From: Azospirillaceae bacterium
GTDB lineage: Bacteria; Pseudomonadota; Alphaproteobacteria; Azospirillales; Azospirillaceae
Length of the DNA: 64,000 nt
NCBI GenBank assembly: GCA_031291675.1
Contig: JARLIO010000045.1
Location: forward strand, 21,825-85,824
Direction: 5' to 3'
Position numbers and translations under genes: made by a program. Of this stretch, positions 1 through 8,388 are shown in pieces. The notes under the pieces were generated by a model. The model searched no databases, had not been told where the DNA came from, and saw only the letters and a program-made list of their open reading frames with translations. Numbering within the stretch: position 1 is the first letter of the stretch; every line of letters begins with the position of its first letter.

Positions 1-408
1 CACAGATCGCCCACAGGACCGTGAGTAAACCACTCGACCTATACCAGCCCGCGATGGAACCAGCCCATCCGGGCGCTTGGCGGGCGGGCACGGCGGCCCG
101 CCCCACCGACAATCGCTACCGGCGATGTGTTAAGATCATTGCGGACTGGTATGATACCGCACGGGGCTGAATCTCGGCGAGATCCGGTGCTTTCTTGATA
201 CCGGTCGCGAGATCGAACGTTGCCTGCAGGTTCAGCCGGAATTCCTTGAACCCGGCGATCATGACCCGCCCGTGTCATCCCGAGAAGCGTATCACGGCGA
301 GATCCGAGAATGCCGGATGGTTCGGCCAAAGGATCATCAGCCGCTATAACAAGCCTCTGGCATACGGCCAGAATGGGCCCGTGAGCGGCATTCGGCGATC
401 GCCTGACG
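1..408. other. left-edge stretch without a supported gene
   Basis: I see no convincing coding region here. The short open frames on both strands lack a plausible ribosome binding site and read as low-complexity, Arg/Pro-rich shadow translations. No repeat or promoter motif stood out. Confidence 0.4.
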
Positions 409-723
409 CTATTCGATCCCCTGCTCCCGGGCCTTCCGCATCGCCGCGATGCGGAAGCGCTCGTTGATCGCCGCCGGATCGGCCAGGATCTGCGTTTCCG
501 CCTCCCTCAGCGCCGCCACAACCCGTTCGGCCTCTGCCCGGGCCAGGGGCACGCGGCCGGCCATATGGGTCGCGTCCGGCGCCACCTGCAGGATCGCCCG
601 CTGGTTGGGATGCCCCGCGACCTCGATCAGTTCGAACGCCTCGAGCTTGCCGTCCAGGCAGATTGCCAGCCCGATGACTTCGAGCCTGCGGCCGTCCTGG
701 GTCGTCTTGATCAATGTCGCCAT
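409..723 (-). CDS. hypothetical protein, nif-island small protein (104 aa)
   Basis: A 104-residue soluble protein beginning MATLIKTTQDGRR. I chose the ATG at 723 over the in-frame TTG at 741 because an AGAGGG ribosome-binding sequence sits just upstream of it. The N-terminal half looks like a compact beta fold (alternating hydrophobic strands) and the C-terminal half is a charged helix. There is no signal peptide, membrane segment or Cys motif. It lies downstream of another minus-strand gene and beside a Rieske gene of the nif island. I do not recognise the family, and a nitrogen-fixation role is inferred from position only. Confidence 0.6.
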   Translation of the reverse strand: MATLIKTTQDGRRLEVIGLAICLDGKLEAFELIEVAGHPNQRAILQVAPDATHMAGRVPLARAEAERVVAALREAETQILADPAAINERFRIAAMRKAREQGIE

Positions 724-850
724 CAACGTGTCCCTCTGCAACGGCGAGCCAACTGTCGCCGCCCTGGCCTCGCAACCGGGCGGGGATCCGGTGCCCCACC
801 GCGGAATGATCTCGTTGTCAGAAACCCGACAGTCGGCGCCGGTGGCCGTT

Positions 851-1309
851 TCAAAGGCTTTGGGGCAAGGGAAAACCGGGCCGCGGCCGGCTGTCGTAAT
901 AGTCCGGCTGCTCCGGCCAGCCTCCCTCTGCGATGAAGCGAAACCGCGTCAGCCGAACCGGAGCACCGTTGGAGCAGGACACCTCGCCGAATTTGATCTC
1001 GCGGTCGCCCGGACCGGCCGAGAAATCGGCGACAACGGTGCCGTCGGCCCGACGCGCGCGGGCAAAACCGGGTGTCCCGACGCTGGATGCGGCGACCGGA
1101 TTGGCGACGAACAGTGGCGTTTCAAACCCGTCGACCGCATCGCCGAATGCTGGCGACGCAAAGGTGAAAGTCGCCAACACCCCGCTGCGATCGACGGGCA
1201 GATCGGCGGAAAACGGCCGGGCGACCGAATAGACGGTCAGGGTGCCGCCGTCCAGCAGCGCCTTGATTTCCGGGAGGCCAAAGGGGCCGAATGCCGAGGC
1301 GATATTCAT
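851..1309 (-). CDS. hypothetical protein with phage-structural-like N-terminus (152 aa)
   Basis: A 152-residue protein. Its start at 1309 has an AAGGAG ribosome binding site close upstream. The N-terminal stretch GGTLTVYSVARP followed by LLATF-like strands resembles small proteins of alphaproteobacterial prophages, where a GGTL-x-(I/V/L)YS pattern is common. That similarity is from memory and not proven. The rest is beta-rich, with one cysteine and a Pro/Arg-rich tail. It is followed by the 104-aa gene on the same strand. No neighbouring phage genes are visible, so it may be a domesticated single gene. Function unknown. Confidence 0.6.
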   Translation of the reverse strand: MNIASAFGPFGLPEIKALLDGGTLTVYSVARPFSADLPVDRSGVLATFTFASPAFGDAVDGFETPLFVANPVAASSVGTPGFARARRADGTVVADFSAGPGDREIKFGEVSCSNGAPVRLTRFRFIAEGGWPEQPDYYDSRPRPGFPLPQSL

Positions 1310-1360
1310 GTCGAACTCCTTACACTGATGCGCCCATACCGTTGGATGTCCCCGGAAGTA

Positions 1361-1375
1361 TCAAAGTTCGTGCCA
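1361..1375 (-). promoter_or_regulatory. weak sigma-54-like site upstream of the 152-aa gene
   Basis: On the minus strand this reads TGGCAC-GAACT-TTGA. The -24 element is perfect and the spacing correct, but the -12 element has GA where GC is expected. No TGT-N10-ACA site was found nearby, so it may be fortuitous. Confidence 0.2.
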
Positions 1376-1474
1376 ATTGGCGCGCCGCGTGGCACCTCTC
1401 TGTGCGCGATTCTTGCATCGGCGCCACGGTCTGCTGACCGCGGCCCCGATGACCGCCTTGCAAGCGAGGGAAGA

Positions 1475-1882
1475 ATGAATACCAGCATCGCCTATGTCAT
1501 TTGCGCGTTGAACGAGATTCCGAGCCAGAGGGCCCGGGGTTTTCATCTGATGCGCGTCGATGATGACGGCGTGGCGCGCCCCTGGCGGATCGTGGTCGTG
1601 CGCTGGGGACGGCAGGTGTTCGGCTACGTCAACAAATGCCCGCATGACGGCGTCAATCTGGATTGGGAGCGCGACCAGTTTCTCGACCCCAACGGCATCC
1701 GGCTGATCTGCGGCAAGCACGGCGCCCTGTTCGAACTGGGAACCGGCCGCTGCGTCGACGGCCCGTGCAAGGGCCAGGCGCTGCAGCCGGTCGCGCTCCA
1801 CGTCCTCGATGGCGACATCTGCCTGGGCGGTGTGACGCTCGTCGAGGACGAAGATGACGGCTTGGATCCCGACGCCGACTAG
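1475..1882 (+). CDS. Rieske-type [2Fe-2S] protein, nif-associated (135 aa)
   Basis: A small soluble Rieske domain protein. The cluster ligands are visible as C55-P-H57 and C79-x2-H82, the standard Rieske pair. The start at 1475 follows a GCGAGGG ribosome binding site; the longer open frame upstream is spurious. A closely similar protein is encoded at 21223-21681, and both share the C-terminal sequence GPCKG followed by a VTLVED stretch. Such free-standing proteins resemble NirD-type or biphenyl-dioxygenase ferredoxins and probably carry electrons or sense redox state. A role in nitrogen fixation is inferred from position. The stop codon lies inside a large palindrome. Confidence 0.85.
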   Translation: MNTSIAYVICALNEIPSQRARGFHLMRVDDDGVARPWRIVVVRWGRQVFGYVNKCPHDGVNLDWERDQFLDPNGIRLICGKHGALFELGTGRCVDGPCKGQALQPVALHVLDGDICLGGVTLVEDEDDGLDPDAD

Positions 1883-1977
1883 AGCTGTTTCCGATCACGT
1901 TGGATCGGAAACAGCTCTAGATCTTTGTTTTGTCGCATTTTCTACGCCCAACCGGAACCCACTTGGTCGAAAAATGC
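1879..1977. repeat. double palindromic repeat, rhizobial RPE/REP type
   Basis: Perfect 18-bp inverted arms at 1879-1896 and 1903-1920 enclose a 6-nt loop. They are followed by a second imperfect inverted pair, GCATTTTC at 1935-1942 and GAAAAATGC at 1969-1977. The sequence matches my memory of a palindromic element scattered through Rhizobiales and Azospirillum genomes. It lies between two convergent genes and may act as a bidirectional terminator. Confidence 0.7.
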
Positions 1978-1989
1978 TCTGACCGGTGG

Positions 1990-2580
1990 TTATACCGGTC
2001 GGTTTTCGTTGCGGTTCTTGACCGGTCCCATCAAGGCGAGCCCCTGTTCGAAACTGATGGTCTCGTAGGCCGCGTCGAAACCGAGCGCCGCCTCGAGCAC
2101 ATGATCGAGCTTGCCGGCGGTATCGAGCTTTCTGATGTCATTCTTGTCGATGCTCAGCAGTTCGAGCATTTCTTTCCACACGGTGGATTCATCGCACGGC
2201 AGGACGAACAACGTGACCCCGTCCAGCGACAGCCGATACTTTGCCAGCAGGTCGATGTTATTGCAGAAGATGAAATGTTTCCCCGTCGGGCTCAACAGGC
2301 CGCTCAGAACGTCCCGCATCGTGCCGAAATAGGCAAAGGAATGGACATAGCCGACCAGGATCGGAATGGTCGGTTCGTTTTCCTGAACGAAGGTCAAGAC
2401 CTGTTCGATCGAAAAATCGGGCGGGCGTTTCTCGTCGGCGAGCTGCGCCTGGAATTTGAGGGCGATATCGCCCCGGAATCCGAACCGGCCGGGCCTGGTC
2501 GTCGGCGCCTTCAGAACGGCATTGAGGAGGCGCCCCTCCTGGTCGAGACGGCTGAGGGCAGTCTTCTCAATCGTTGTCAT
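1990..2580 (-). CDS. hypothetical protein divergent from the nifS operon (196 aa)
   Basis: A 196-residue soluble protein starting MTTIEKTALSRL. The ATG at 2580 has a GAGAGG ribosome binding site; the longer open frame is not supported. There are single cysteines near residue 94 and in an LPCDES stretch, but no recognisable metal motif, signal peptide or transmembrane helix. The central part (a PILVGY stretch, then HFIFCNN) has the look of an alpha/beta fold. I do not recognise the family. Its promoter region is shared with the nifS operon and carries a candidate minus-strand sigma-54 site, so expression together with nif genes is plausible. Confidence 0.7.
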   Translation of the reverse strand: MTTIEKTALSRLDQEGRLLNAVLKAPTTRPGRFGFRGDIALKFQAQLADEKRPPDFSIEQVLTFVQENEPTIPILVGYVHSFAYFGTMRDVLSGLLSPTGKHFIFCNNIDLLAKYRLSLDGVTLFVLPCDESTVWKEMLELLSIDKNDIRKLDTAGKLDHVLEAALGFDAAYETISFEQGLALMGPVKNRNENRPV

Positions 2581-2697
2581 TACAAACCTCTCACTTGCTG
2601 GGGGCCATCGCGCGCCGACGCGGGCCTTCGGAATTCGGCGCGCGCAATCGCATCGCAGGGGCGCCATGCAAAGGCTTTGCCGCGTCACGCCGCCACG

Positions 2698-2712
2698 GCG
2701 CGCGCCGTGCCA
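2698..2712 (-). promoter_or_regulatory. candidate sigma-54 promoter, minus strand
   Basis: Read on the minus strand it is TGGCAC-GGCGC-GCGC. The -24 box is perfect and the essential GC of the -12 box is in register, but the usual TT is missing. It lies 59 bp from the central NifA site at 2771-2786 and points to the 196-aa gene. Confidence 0.4.
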
Positions 2713-2770
2713 GGCCCCTGATGCGTTGAATGGCCCCGCCGATCCCGGCGATCGCGTGTGGAAGCGCACC

Positions 2771-2786
2771 TGTCGGAAAGCGGACA
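2771..2786. promoter_or_regulatory. NifA upstream activator sequence
   Basis: An exact TGT-N10-ACA match. It sits 60 bp upstream of the sigma-54 promoter at 2846-2860 and almost the same distance from the candidate divergent promoter, so a single NifA site could serve both directions. Confidence 0.75.
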
Positions 2787-2845
2787 CACGTCACAAAACC
2801 GACAGCCGGGACCGAAAACTGACGCGACATCAGCATGTTGAAGCC

Positions 2846-2860
2846 TGGCATGGCCCTTGC
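2846..2860 (+). promoter_or_regulatory. sigma-54 promoter of the nifU/nifS operon
   Basis: TGGCAT-GGCCC-TTGC matches the -24/-12 consensus TGGCAC-N5-TTGC with one change. It is followed by the iscA-type gene at 2920. Confidence 0.85.
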
Positions 2861-2919
2861 TTCACAAGAGGCCGGACAAAGTTGTCGGAAACCCTCTTCG
2901 GCAGTGATGGGAACAGGCG

Positions 2920-3240
2920 ATGATCAACATGACCAACAGCGCGCTGAATGCGGTACGGAGCGCGATCACCGGAGCGTCGGAGCCCGTCAGCGGCTTGCGC
3001 ATCATGGTCGAGGCGGGCGGCTGTGCCGGCTACAAATACATGATGGGGCTCGTCGACAATGGCGAGCCTGATGACACGGTCATCGAACGCGACGGCGTGA
3101 AAGTATTCGTCGACGCGAAAAGCCACGAACTGCTGGCCGGCACCACCGTCGACTTCGTCGTTGCGCTCGAAGGCTCCGGGTTCACCTTCGACAATCCCAA
3201 CGCGCAATCGAGCTGCTCCTGCGGCAAGTCCTTCGGCTGA
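2920..3240 (+). CDS. A-type iron-sulfur carrier (IscA/HesB family), nif-associated
   Basis: A 106-residue A-type carrier that binds Fe or transfers [4Fe-4S] clusters to apoproteins. The three conserved cysteines are C35 in GGCAG and the C-terminal C99-S-C101-G pair. An ATG at 2929 is an alternative start. It is the first gene after a NifA/sigma-54 promoter and is followed by the NifU C-terminal-domain gene and nifS, the usual context of the nif-specific form. A second A-type protein is encoded at 16255. Confidence 0.9.
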   Translation: MINMTNSALNAVRSAITGASEPVSGLRIMVEAGGCAGYKYMMGLVDNGEPDDTVIERDGVKVFVDAKSHELLAGTTVDFVVALEGSGFTFDNPNAQSSCSCGKSFG

Positions 3241-3310
3241 GACCGATTGGGATCCCCCCCCTTTCAACTCCCTCGATTGACCGGGCGCGATCCGGAGAAA
3301 CAGGAAAAAC

Positions 3311-3616
3311 ATGCTGGCCCAGACTGAGCAATCCGCCACCGAACAACCCGCGGAGGCGGCCTGCGGTGAGACAAAGTGGATCGAATTGATCAAGGAAGTC
3401 ATTGACGAGGTCCGTCCCAATCTACGCCGGGATGGCGGCGACTGCGAGCTGGTCGGGATCGAGGGCAACAAGGTCATGGTCAAGCTTTCCGGGGCCTGTG
3501 TCTTCTGCAAGCTCAGCAGTGCCACCCTGGAAGGGATTCAGGCGAAGATCGTCGAAAGGCTTGGCACGTTCGTGCGCTTGGTTCCGGTGATGGGTGGGGT
3601 CAAGGCGAGCCATTGA
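3311..3616 (+). CDS. nifU: NifU C-terminal (Nfu) domain protein
   Basis: A 101-residue protein equal to the Nfu domain at the end of NifU, which carries a [4Fe-4S] cluster for delivery to nitrogenase proteins. The cluster motif C63-V-F-C66 is present, preceded by the family pattern RPNLRRDGGD. The N-terminal scaffold domain and central 2Fe-2S ferredoxin domain of full-length NifU are absent, and no frame upstream contains them. The scaffold function may be supplied by the SufU-type protein at 28718. It lies between the A-type carrier and nifS. Confidence 0.9.
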   Translation: MLAQTEQSATEQPAEAACGETKWIELIKEVIDEVRPNLRRDGGDCELVGIEGNKVMVKLSGACVFCKLSSATLEGIQAKIVERLGTFVRLVPVMGGVKASH

Positions 3617-3645
3617 TCGGTGCGGTCCCCGGGTGGTTTCCCCGG

Positions 3646-3701
3646 CGACACGGCCCTGGCCGAGGACAGGAACGCGACACGGCCCCGGCCGAGGACAGGA
3701 A
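3646..3701 (+). repeat. 29-bp tandem duplication in the nifS leader
   Basis: Two 27-bp copies (3646-3672 and 3675-3701, period 29) differ at one base. Each contains GAGGACAGGAA, so the nifS ribosome-binding region is duplicated. Confidence 0.75.
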
Positions 3702-3712
3702 TAGGTGATGCG

Positions 3713-4945
3713 ATGGGATCGATCTATCTCGACAACAACGCAACGACGCGCACCGACCCGGACGTGGTCGCGGCGATGCTGCCCTACTTCACCGAGCAGT
3801 TCGGCAACGCGTCATCAACCCACGACTTCGGCGCCGGCGTCGGCGACAGTGTGAGAACCGCGCGGCGTGCCCTGCAGAAGCTTCTGGGCGCGGCGTTCGA
3901 TCACGAGGTCATCTACACCTCGGGCGGGACGGAATCCGACAATGCCGCGATCCTGTCGGCCCTTGAAACCCAGGCCGGCCGGAGCGAGATCGTCACGACG
4001 ACGGTCGAGCATCCCGCGATCCTGGCCCTGGCCGCGGATCTGGCGAAAACCCGCGGCATCAAGGTCCATTATATTGCGGTCGACCGGGACGGAAACCTCG
4101 ATATCGACGCTTACCGCCGCGCCCTCGGCCCCCAAACCGCAATCGCATCGGTGATGTGGGCAAACAACGAGACCGGGACAATCTTTCCGGTCGAGACGCT
4201 GGCGACACTGGCTCACGAGGCCGGGGCGCTCTTCCATACCGACGCGGTGCAGGCGGCCGGGCGGATCCCGATCGACCTCAAGGCCACGGCGATCGATATG
4301 CTGTCGCTGTCGGGACACAAGCTGCACGGACCCAAGGGAATCGGCGCGCTTTATGTCCGCAAGGGCACCCGGTTCAAGCCCCTGATCCGCGGCGGCCACC
4401 AGGAACGCGGGCGGCGCGCCGGCACCGAGAACAGCCCGGCGATCATCGGGCTGGGGAAGGCGGCCGAACGCGCCCTCACCCTGATGGACGAGACACAAAC
4501 CCGCGTCCGCGGCTTGCGCGATCGGCTGGAACAGGGCGTGCTGCACCGGATCGGTCATTGTGTTGTCACCGGCGGCAGCCAAAACCGCCTGCCCAACACC
4601 ACCAACATCGCTTTCGAGTATCTCGATGGTGAGGCGATCCTGCTTCACCTGAACCGGGCGGGAATCGCGGCGTCCTCGGGGTCGGCCTGCACCGCCGGAT
4701 CGACCGAGCCCTCCCATGTCCTCCGCGCAATGGGCGTCCCCGCTTCGGCGTTGCACGGCGCGATCCGGCTGTCCCTGTCGCGAGACAATTCGGTCGCCGA
4801 GATCGATCGGGTCCTTGAGGTCCTGACCGGGATCATCGCCCGCCTGCGCGAAGCCTCGCCGGTCTGGCAGGACCGAAAGGGCCCGCCTGTGGCCGAATGG
4901 CGCGATCCACGCGCCCACGATATCGGAGTTCCGCAACATGTATGA
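3713..4945 (+). CDS. nifS: cysteine desulfurase NifS
   Basis: A PLP-dependent cysteine desulfurase of 410 residues that releases sulfur from cysteine as a persulfide for nitrogenase Fe-S cluster assembly. Visible landmarks are H100 of the substrate pocket, the PLP lysine K203 in [10 protein letters not shown], and the active-site cysteine C326 in SSGSACTAG. The extended loop around this Cys is typical of the NifS/IscS class. I chose the ATG at 3713 because it directly precedes the family N-terminus [11 protein letters not shown]. The end overlaps the nifV start by 8 bp, suggesting coupled translation. Confidence 0.95.
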   Translation: MGSIYLDNNATTRTDPDVVAAMLPYFTEQFGNASSTHDFGAGVGDSVRTARRALQKLLGAAFDHEVIYTSGGTESDNAAILSALETQAGRSEIVTTTVEHPAILALAADLAKTRGIKVHYIAVDRDGNLDIDAYRRALGPQTAIASVMWANNETGTIFPVETLATLAHEAGALFHTDAVQAAGRIPIDLKATAIDMLSLSGHKLHGPKGIGALYVRKGTRFKPLIRGGHQERGRRAGTENSPAIIGLGKAAERALTLMDETQTRVRGLRDRLEQGVLHRIGHCVVTGGSQNRLPNTTNIAFEYLDGEAILLHLNRAGIAASSGSACTAGSTEPSHVLRAMGVPASALHGAIRLSLSRDNSVAEIDRVLEVLTGIIARLREASPVWQDRKGPPVAEWRDPRAHDIGVPQHV

Positions 4946-6128
4946 CGGAATCGAACCCGCCATGTCCCTGGATCTGCCCCCGGTCGTCTTCAATGACACG
5001 ACCCTTCGTGACGGCGAACAGGCCCCGGGTGTCGCCTTCAGCCTCGACGAAAAGCTCGCGATCGCCCGCAAGCTTGATGCCGCCGGTGTCGACGAGATCG
5101 AGGCCGGTGTTCCGGCGATGGGTACCGCGGAGATCGAGGCGATCGCGGCCGTTGGCGAAGCCGTCCACCGCTCCGCGGTCATCGCCTGGTGCCGCATGAC
5201 CGAAGCCGATGTCGACGCCGCGCTCCGCACCGGCCTGAAGCGGGTCAATTTGTCGGTCCCGGTGTCGGATCGGCAAATCGCGGTGAAATTCGGTACCGAT
5301 CGCACCGATGTCCTGAAACGGGTTCACCGCGTGGTGTCGTATGCCCGTGATCGCGGGCTGGCCGTCTCTGTCGGGGGCGAGGATTCCAGCCGCGCCCCGT
5401 TTGACTTTCTGCTGCGCATCGTCGCCGCGGCCGAAGAGGCCGGCGCGCATCGCTTTCGCTTTGCCGATACGCTGGGCGTGCTCGATCCCTTTGAAACGCA
5501 TGCGATTTTCCGCCGCCTCTGCGCCGAGACCGACCTCGAGCTGGAATTCCACGGTCATGACGATTTGGGCATGGCAACCGCCAACACCCTGGCCGCGGTC
5601 CGCGGCGGTGCGACCCATGTCAGCGTCTGCGTCCTCGGCCTCGGCGAGCGGGCGGGCAATGCCGCGCTTGAGGAAGTCGTCGCCGTTCTCGCCCGCGTCA
5701 CCACCCGCAAGAGCGGAATCGACCTGACCCGGCTCACCGACCTGGCGGAGATGGTCGCTCGCGCGGCGGGCCGGCCGATCCCGGCGGCGAAACCGATCGT
5801 TGGTTCGGCCGTGTTCACCCACGAATCCGGGATCCATGTTTCCGGGTTGCTGCGCGATCCCGAAAGCTATCAGGCCCTGGATCCCGCCTGGTTTGGCCGT
5901 ACCCGTCGGATCGTGCTCGGCAAGCATTCCGGCATGGCGGCGGTCGCCCACGCCCTGGCCGCGCTGGGACTGGAGAGCGACGAGCACAGGACAAGACGGG
6001 TGCTGGATCAGGTCCGGGCTGAGGCCGCCGCGCTCAAGCGCCCGATCGGCGACCTTGATCTCCTGCGGTTCTACGGGGCCGCCGGCCCGCAACCCGCCGG
6101 CGTTGCGGCAAACATCCCTCTGGGCTGA
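4938..6128 (+). CDS. nifV: homocitrate synthase NifV
   Basis: Condenses acetyl-CoA with 2-oxoglutarate to give (R)-homocitrate, the organic ligand of FeMo-cofactor. The 396-residue protein has the HMGL-like TIM-barrel motifs: [13 protein letters not shown] at the start, [14 protein letters not shown] in the middle, [13 protein letters not shown] next, and HESGIHVSG in the C-terminal part. ATG 4938 overlaps the nifS stop; an in-frame ATG at 4962 is a possible alternative start. Position between nifS and cysE is typical of nif clusters and separates it from leuA-type paralogues. Confidence 0.95.
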   Translation: MYDGIEPAMSLDLPPVVFNDTTLRDGEQAPGVAFSLDEKLAIARKLDAAGVDEIEAGVPAMGTAEIEAIAAVGEAVHRSAVIAWCRMTEADVDAALRTGLKRVNLSVPVSDRQIAVKFGTDRTDVLKRVHRVVSYARDRGLAVSVGGEDSSRAPFDFLLRIVAAAEEAGAHRFRFADTLGVLDPFETHAIFRRLCAETDLELEFHGHDDLGMATANTLAAVRGGATHVSVCVLGLGERAGNAALEEVVAVLARVTTRKSGIDLTRLTDLAEMVARAAGRPIPAAKPIVGSAVFTHESGIHVSGLLRDPESYQALDPAWFGRTRRIVLGKHSGMAAVAHALAALGLESDEHRTRRVLDQVRAEAAALKRPIGDLDLLRFYGAAGPQPAGVAANIPLG

Positions 6129-6133
6129 GGATT

Positions 6134-6937
6134 GTGGCGATGGCGGCGCGCGCTTCCCGACGGCAAGACCAACCGAATGACGGTGCGACCTTCTGGGCGT
6201 TGGTCAGCGAGGATATCGGGTGCGTCAAGGCACGGGATCCGGCGGCCCGGCACGCCTTCGAAATCGCGCTGACCTATCCCGGGGTCCATGCCGTGGTGTT
6301 CTATCGCTTGGCCAACCGGCTGTGGCGGCGCGGCCTGCGCTTCCCGGCACGCGTGTTGTCATGGTTCGGGCGCCTGGTGACCAATGTCGATATCCATCCG
6401 GGCGCCCGGATCGGCCGACGGTTCTTCATCGATCACGGTGCCGGGGTCGTGATCGGCGAAACCGCCGAGGTCGGCGATGACGTCACGCTCTACCATGGTG
6501 TCACCCTCGGCGGCACCAGCTGGTCCCCGGGCAAACGCCACCCCACGATCGAAGCCGGTGTCCTGATCGGCGCCGGCGCCAAGATTCTCGGCCCGATCAC
6601 CGTCGGCGCGGGCGCACGGATCGGCGCGAATTCCGTCGTCGTCGAGGACGTGCCGCCGAACATGACCGTCGTCGGCATCCCCGGACGGATCGTGCGCGAT
6701 ATCCGGGATCGCCGCCGCACCGACGGCCGTATCGACCTCGAACATCACCTGATCCCCGATCCGGTGGGCGAAGCCCTGACCTTGCTGATCGACCGGATCG
6801 AATTCCTCGAAGCCCGGGTCAGCCATTTGCAAGGCCGGGTTCACCGCGGGGCTTCGCCGTCGCATCCCGTCATCCCGGCCCCGGTGGCACCGGCGGCCCG
6901 GGAGACGTCGCACGATTACGTCCCGTCGGTGATGTGA
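6134..6937 (+). CDS. cysE: serine O-acetyltransferase, nif-associated CysE (NifP)
   Basis: Makes O-acetylserine for cysteine synthesis, supporting the cysteine demand of NifS. The protein has an N-terminal helical domain and a left-handed beta-helix of hexapeptide repeats (roughly residues 85-190), with the family motif HPGARIG and the loop [12 protein letters not shown]. Either GTG 6134 or ATG 6140 could be the start (267 or 265 residues). The C-terminal tail of about 60 residues is Pro/Ala-rich and probably disordered. It lies 5 bp after nifV and before nifW in the same operon. Confidence 0.93.
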   Translation: MAMAARASRRQDQPNDGATFWALVSEDIGCVKARDPAARHAFEIALTYPGVHAVVFYRLANRLWRRGLRFPARVLSWFGRLVTNVDIHPGARIGRRFFIDHGAGVVIGETAEVGDDVTLYHGVTLGGTSWSPGKRHPTIEAGVLIGAGAKILGPITVGAGARIGANSVVVEDVPPNMTVVGIPGRIVRDIRDRRRTDGRIDLEHHLIPDPVGEALTLLIDRIEFLEARVSHLQGRVHRGASPSHPVIPAPVAPAARETSHDYVPSVM

Positions 6938-6958
6938 ACCCCTGAACCAGGAGCCTCT

Positions 6959-7318
6959 GTGGCCATGAGTGTACGCGACGAACTCGGACAACTTTCGACC
7001 GCGGAAGATTTCTTCACCAACCTCAACGTCCCCTTCGACACCAGGGTCGTCCAGGTCGCCCGCCTGCACATCCTCCGCCGGATGGGCCAGTATCTCAAGG
7101 GCAGCGAGAACGATGGCGCCTTCGACGGCCTGAGCGATGCAGAGGTCCGTGAGCTGTGCCGCGCCCATCTGGCACGGGCCTACCAGGACTTCGTCGAATC
7201 CTCGCCGATCCAGGAAAGGCTGTTCAAGGTCCATCGCGATGCGGTCGCGCCTAAACCCGCGGCGGAAAAGCCGTTCGTGGCGCTGACATCGATCGGGATG
7301 GCCCACAAGGCCCGGTGA
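6959..7318 (+). CDS. nifW: nitrogenase stabilising/protective protein NifW
   Basis: A 119-residue NifW family protein, associated in other diazotrophs with protection or maturation of the MoFe protein. The family pattern is clear: an N-terminal LSTAEDFF, then LNVPFDTRVVQVARLHILRRMGQY, and a C-terminal FVESSPIQERLFKVH stretch. A GTG at 6959 and an ATG at 6965 both fit the GGAG site upstream. It is the last gene of the nifU-S-V-cysE-W operon before a new sigma-54 promoter. Confidence 0.93.
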   Translation: MAMSVRDELGQLSTAEDFFTNLNVPFDTRVVQVARLHILRRMGQYLKGSENDGAFDGLSDAEVRELCRAHLARAYQDFVESSPIQERLFKVHRDAVAPKPAAEKPFVALTSIGMAHKAR

Positions 7319-7324
7319 CAACAC

Positions 7325-7340
7325 TGTCGTGAAACCGACA
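7325..7340. promoter_or_regulatory. NifA upstream activator sequence of fixABCX
   Basis: Exact TGT-N10-ACA, 99 bp upstream of the sigma-54 site at 7439. Confidence 0.75.
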
Positions 7341-7438
7341 AGCGCCCGCGGACGCTGTCGCAAACGCATCAGGACAGAAAAACCGCGCAAACAGCCGATG
7401 TTCACGTTTCTCCAGTGGTCAATCGACGTCGTTATCAC

Positions 7439-7453
7439 TGGCATGATACTTGC
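7439..7453 (+). promoter_or_regulatory. sigma-54 promoter of fixABCX
   Basis: TGGCAT-GATAC-TTGC, with correct spacing and one deviation from consensus. The fixA ATG lies about 70 bp downstream. Confidence 0.85.
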
Positions 7454-7521
7454 TATTTGATGCTGCACTTGACTCTAAACATCTCCGTTTTCTGGAGTCA
7501 CTCCGGCGAAAGCACGAAGCG

Positions 7522-8376
7522 ATGCACATTGTCGTCTGCATGAAGCAGGTTCCGGATAGCGCGCAGATTCGCGTTCATCCCGTGACGAACACCATCATGC
7601 GTCAGGGGGTCCCGACCATCATCAATCCCTATGACCTGTTCGCGCTGGAGGAGGCGATGCGCCTGCGCGACCAGTTTGGCGGCGAGGTGACGGTCCTGAC
7701 CATGGGGCCACCGATGGCTGAGGACTCACTGCGCAAGGCGCTGACTTTCGGCGCGGACCGCGCGGTTCTCCTGACCGACCGCACCTTCGCCGGTTCCGAC
7801 ACCCTGGCGACCAGTTTTGCCCTGGCATCGGCGCTCAGCAAGATCGGGGAGGTATTCGGGCCCCCTTCCCTGGTCTTCACCGGCAAGCAGACGATCGACG
7901 GCGACACCGCCCAGGTCGGACCCGGGATCGCCAAGCGCCTGGCGCTGCACCAGTTGACCTATGTGGCGCGGATCGTCGCGCTGGATCCGGACGCGGCAAC
8001 GATCACGGTCGAGCGCCGGGCGGAAGGCGGCATCCAGGTGCTGTCGACCCGTCTGCCGGCGCTGATCACGATGCTCGAGGGCGTCAATGAGATCCGGCGC
8101 GGCACACTGGAAAGTGCCTATCGCGCGGCATGCGCCGAGATCGTGATCTGGAACGCCGCGGCCGCGGGGATCGGCGATCTTGGCAAATGCGGCCTGCGGG
8201 GCTCGCCGACCATCGTCAAGAAGGTGTTCGCGCCGTCGCCGCGCGCCGAGAAGGTCCAGCAATTGCCAACGGCCGATCTGCCCGCCGAAGCCGTCGCCGA
8301 GTCCGTGATCCGTGAAATTTTCAAGCGCCAGCCGGCAATCGAAGGCGATCTCGTCCGCTTTTCCGCCGGGCAGTGA
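7522..8376 (+). CDS. fixA: electron transfer flavoprotein beta subunit FixA
   Basis: ETF-beta-type subunit (284 residues) of the Fix electron-bifurcating complex, which uses NADH to reduce quinone and a low-potential carrier for nitrogenase. The start MHIVVCMKQVPDS is the family N-terminus, so the longer open frame upstream is rejected. Other family features are the NPYDLFALEEA segment and the nucleotide-binding GKQTIDGDTAQVGP segment. It is the first of four tightly packed fix genes (12-bp gap to fixB). Confidence 0.95.
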   Translation: MHIVVCMKQVPDSAQIRVHPVTNTIMRQGVPTIINPYDLFALEEAMRLRDQFGGEVTVLTMGPPMAEDSLRKALTFGADRAVLLTDRTFAGSDTLATSFALASALSKIGEVFGPPSLVFTGKQTIDGDTAQVGPGIAKRLALHQLTYVARIVALDPDAATITVERRAEGGIQVLSTRLPALITMLEGVNEIRRGTLESAYRAACAEIVIWNAAAAGIGDLGKCGLRGSPTIVKKVFAPSPRAEKVQQLPTADLPAEAVAESVIREIFKRQPAIEGDLVRFSAGQ

Positions 8377-8388
8377 GGAGGGTCGAAC

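Noticed and set aside
449..1474. Long N-terminal extension of the Rieske reading frame
   Set aside because: The Rieske protein has a good start at 1475; the upstream codons are Arg/Pro-rich shadow of minus-strand genes.
3815..5305. 496-codon minus-strand frame opposite nifS and nifV
   Set aside because: Shadow of two certain genes.
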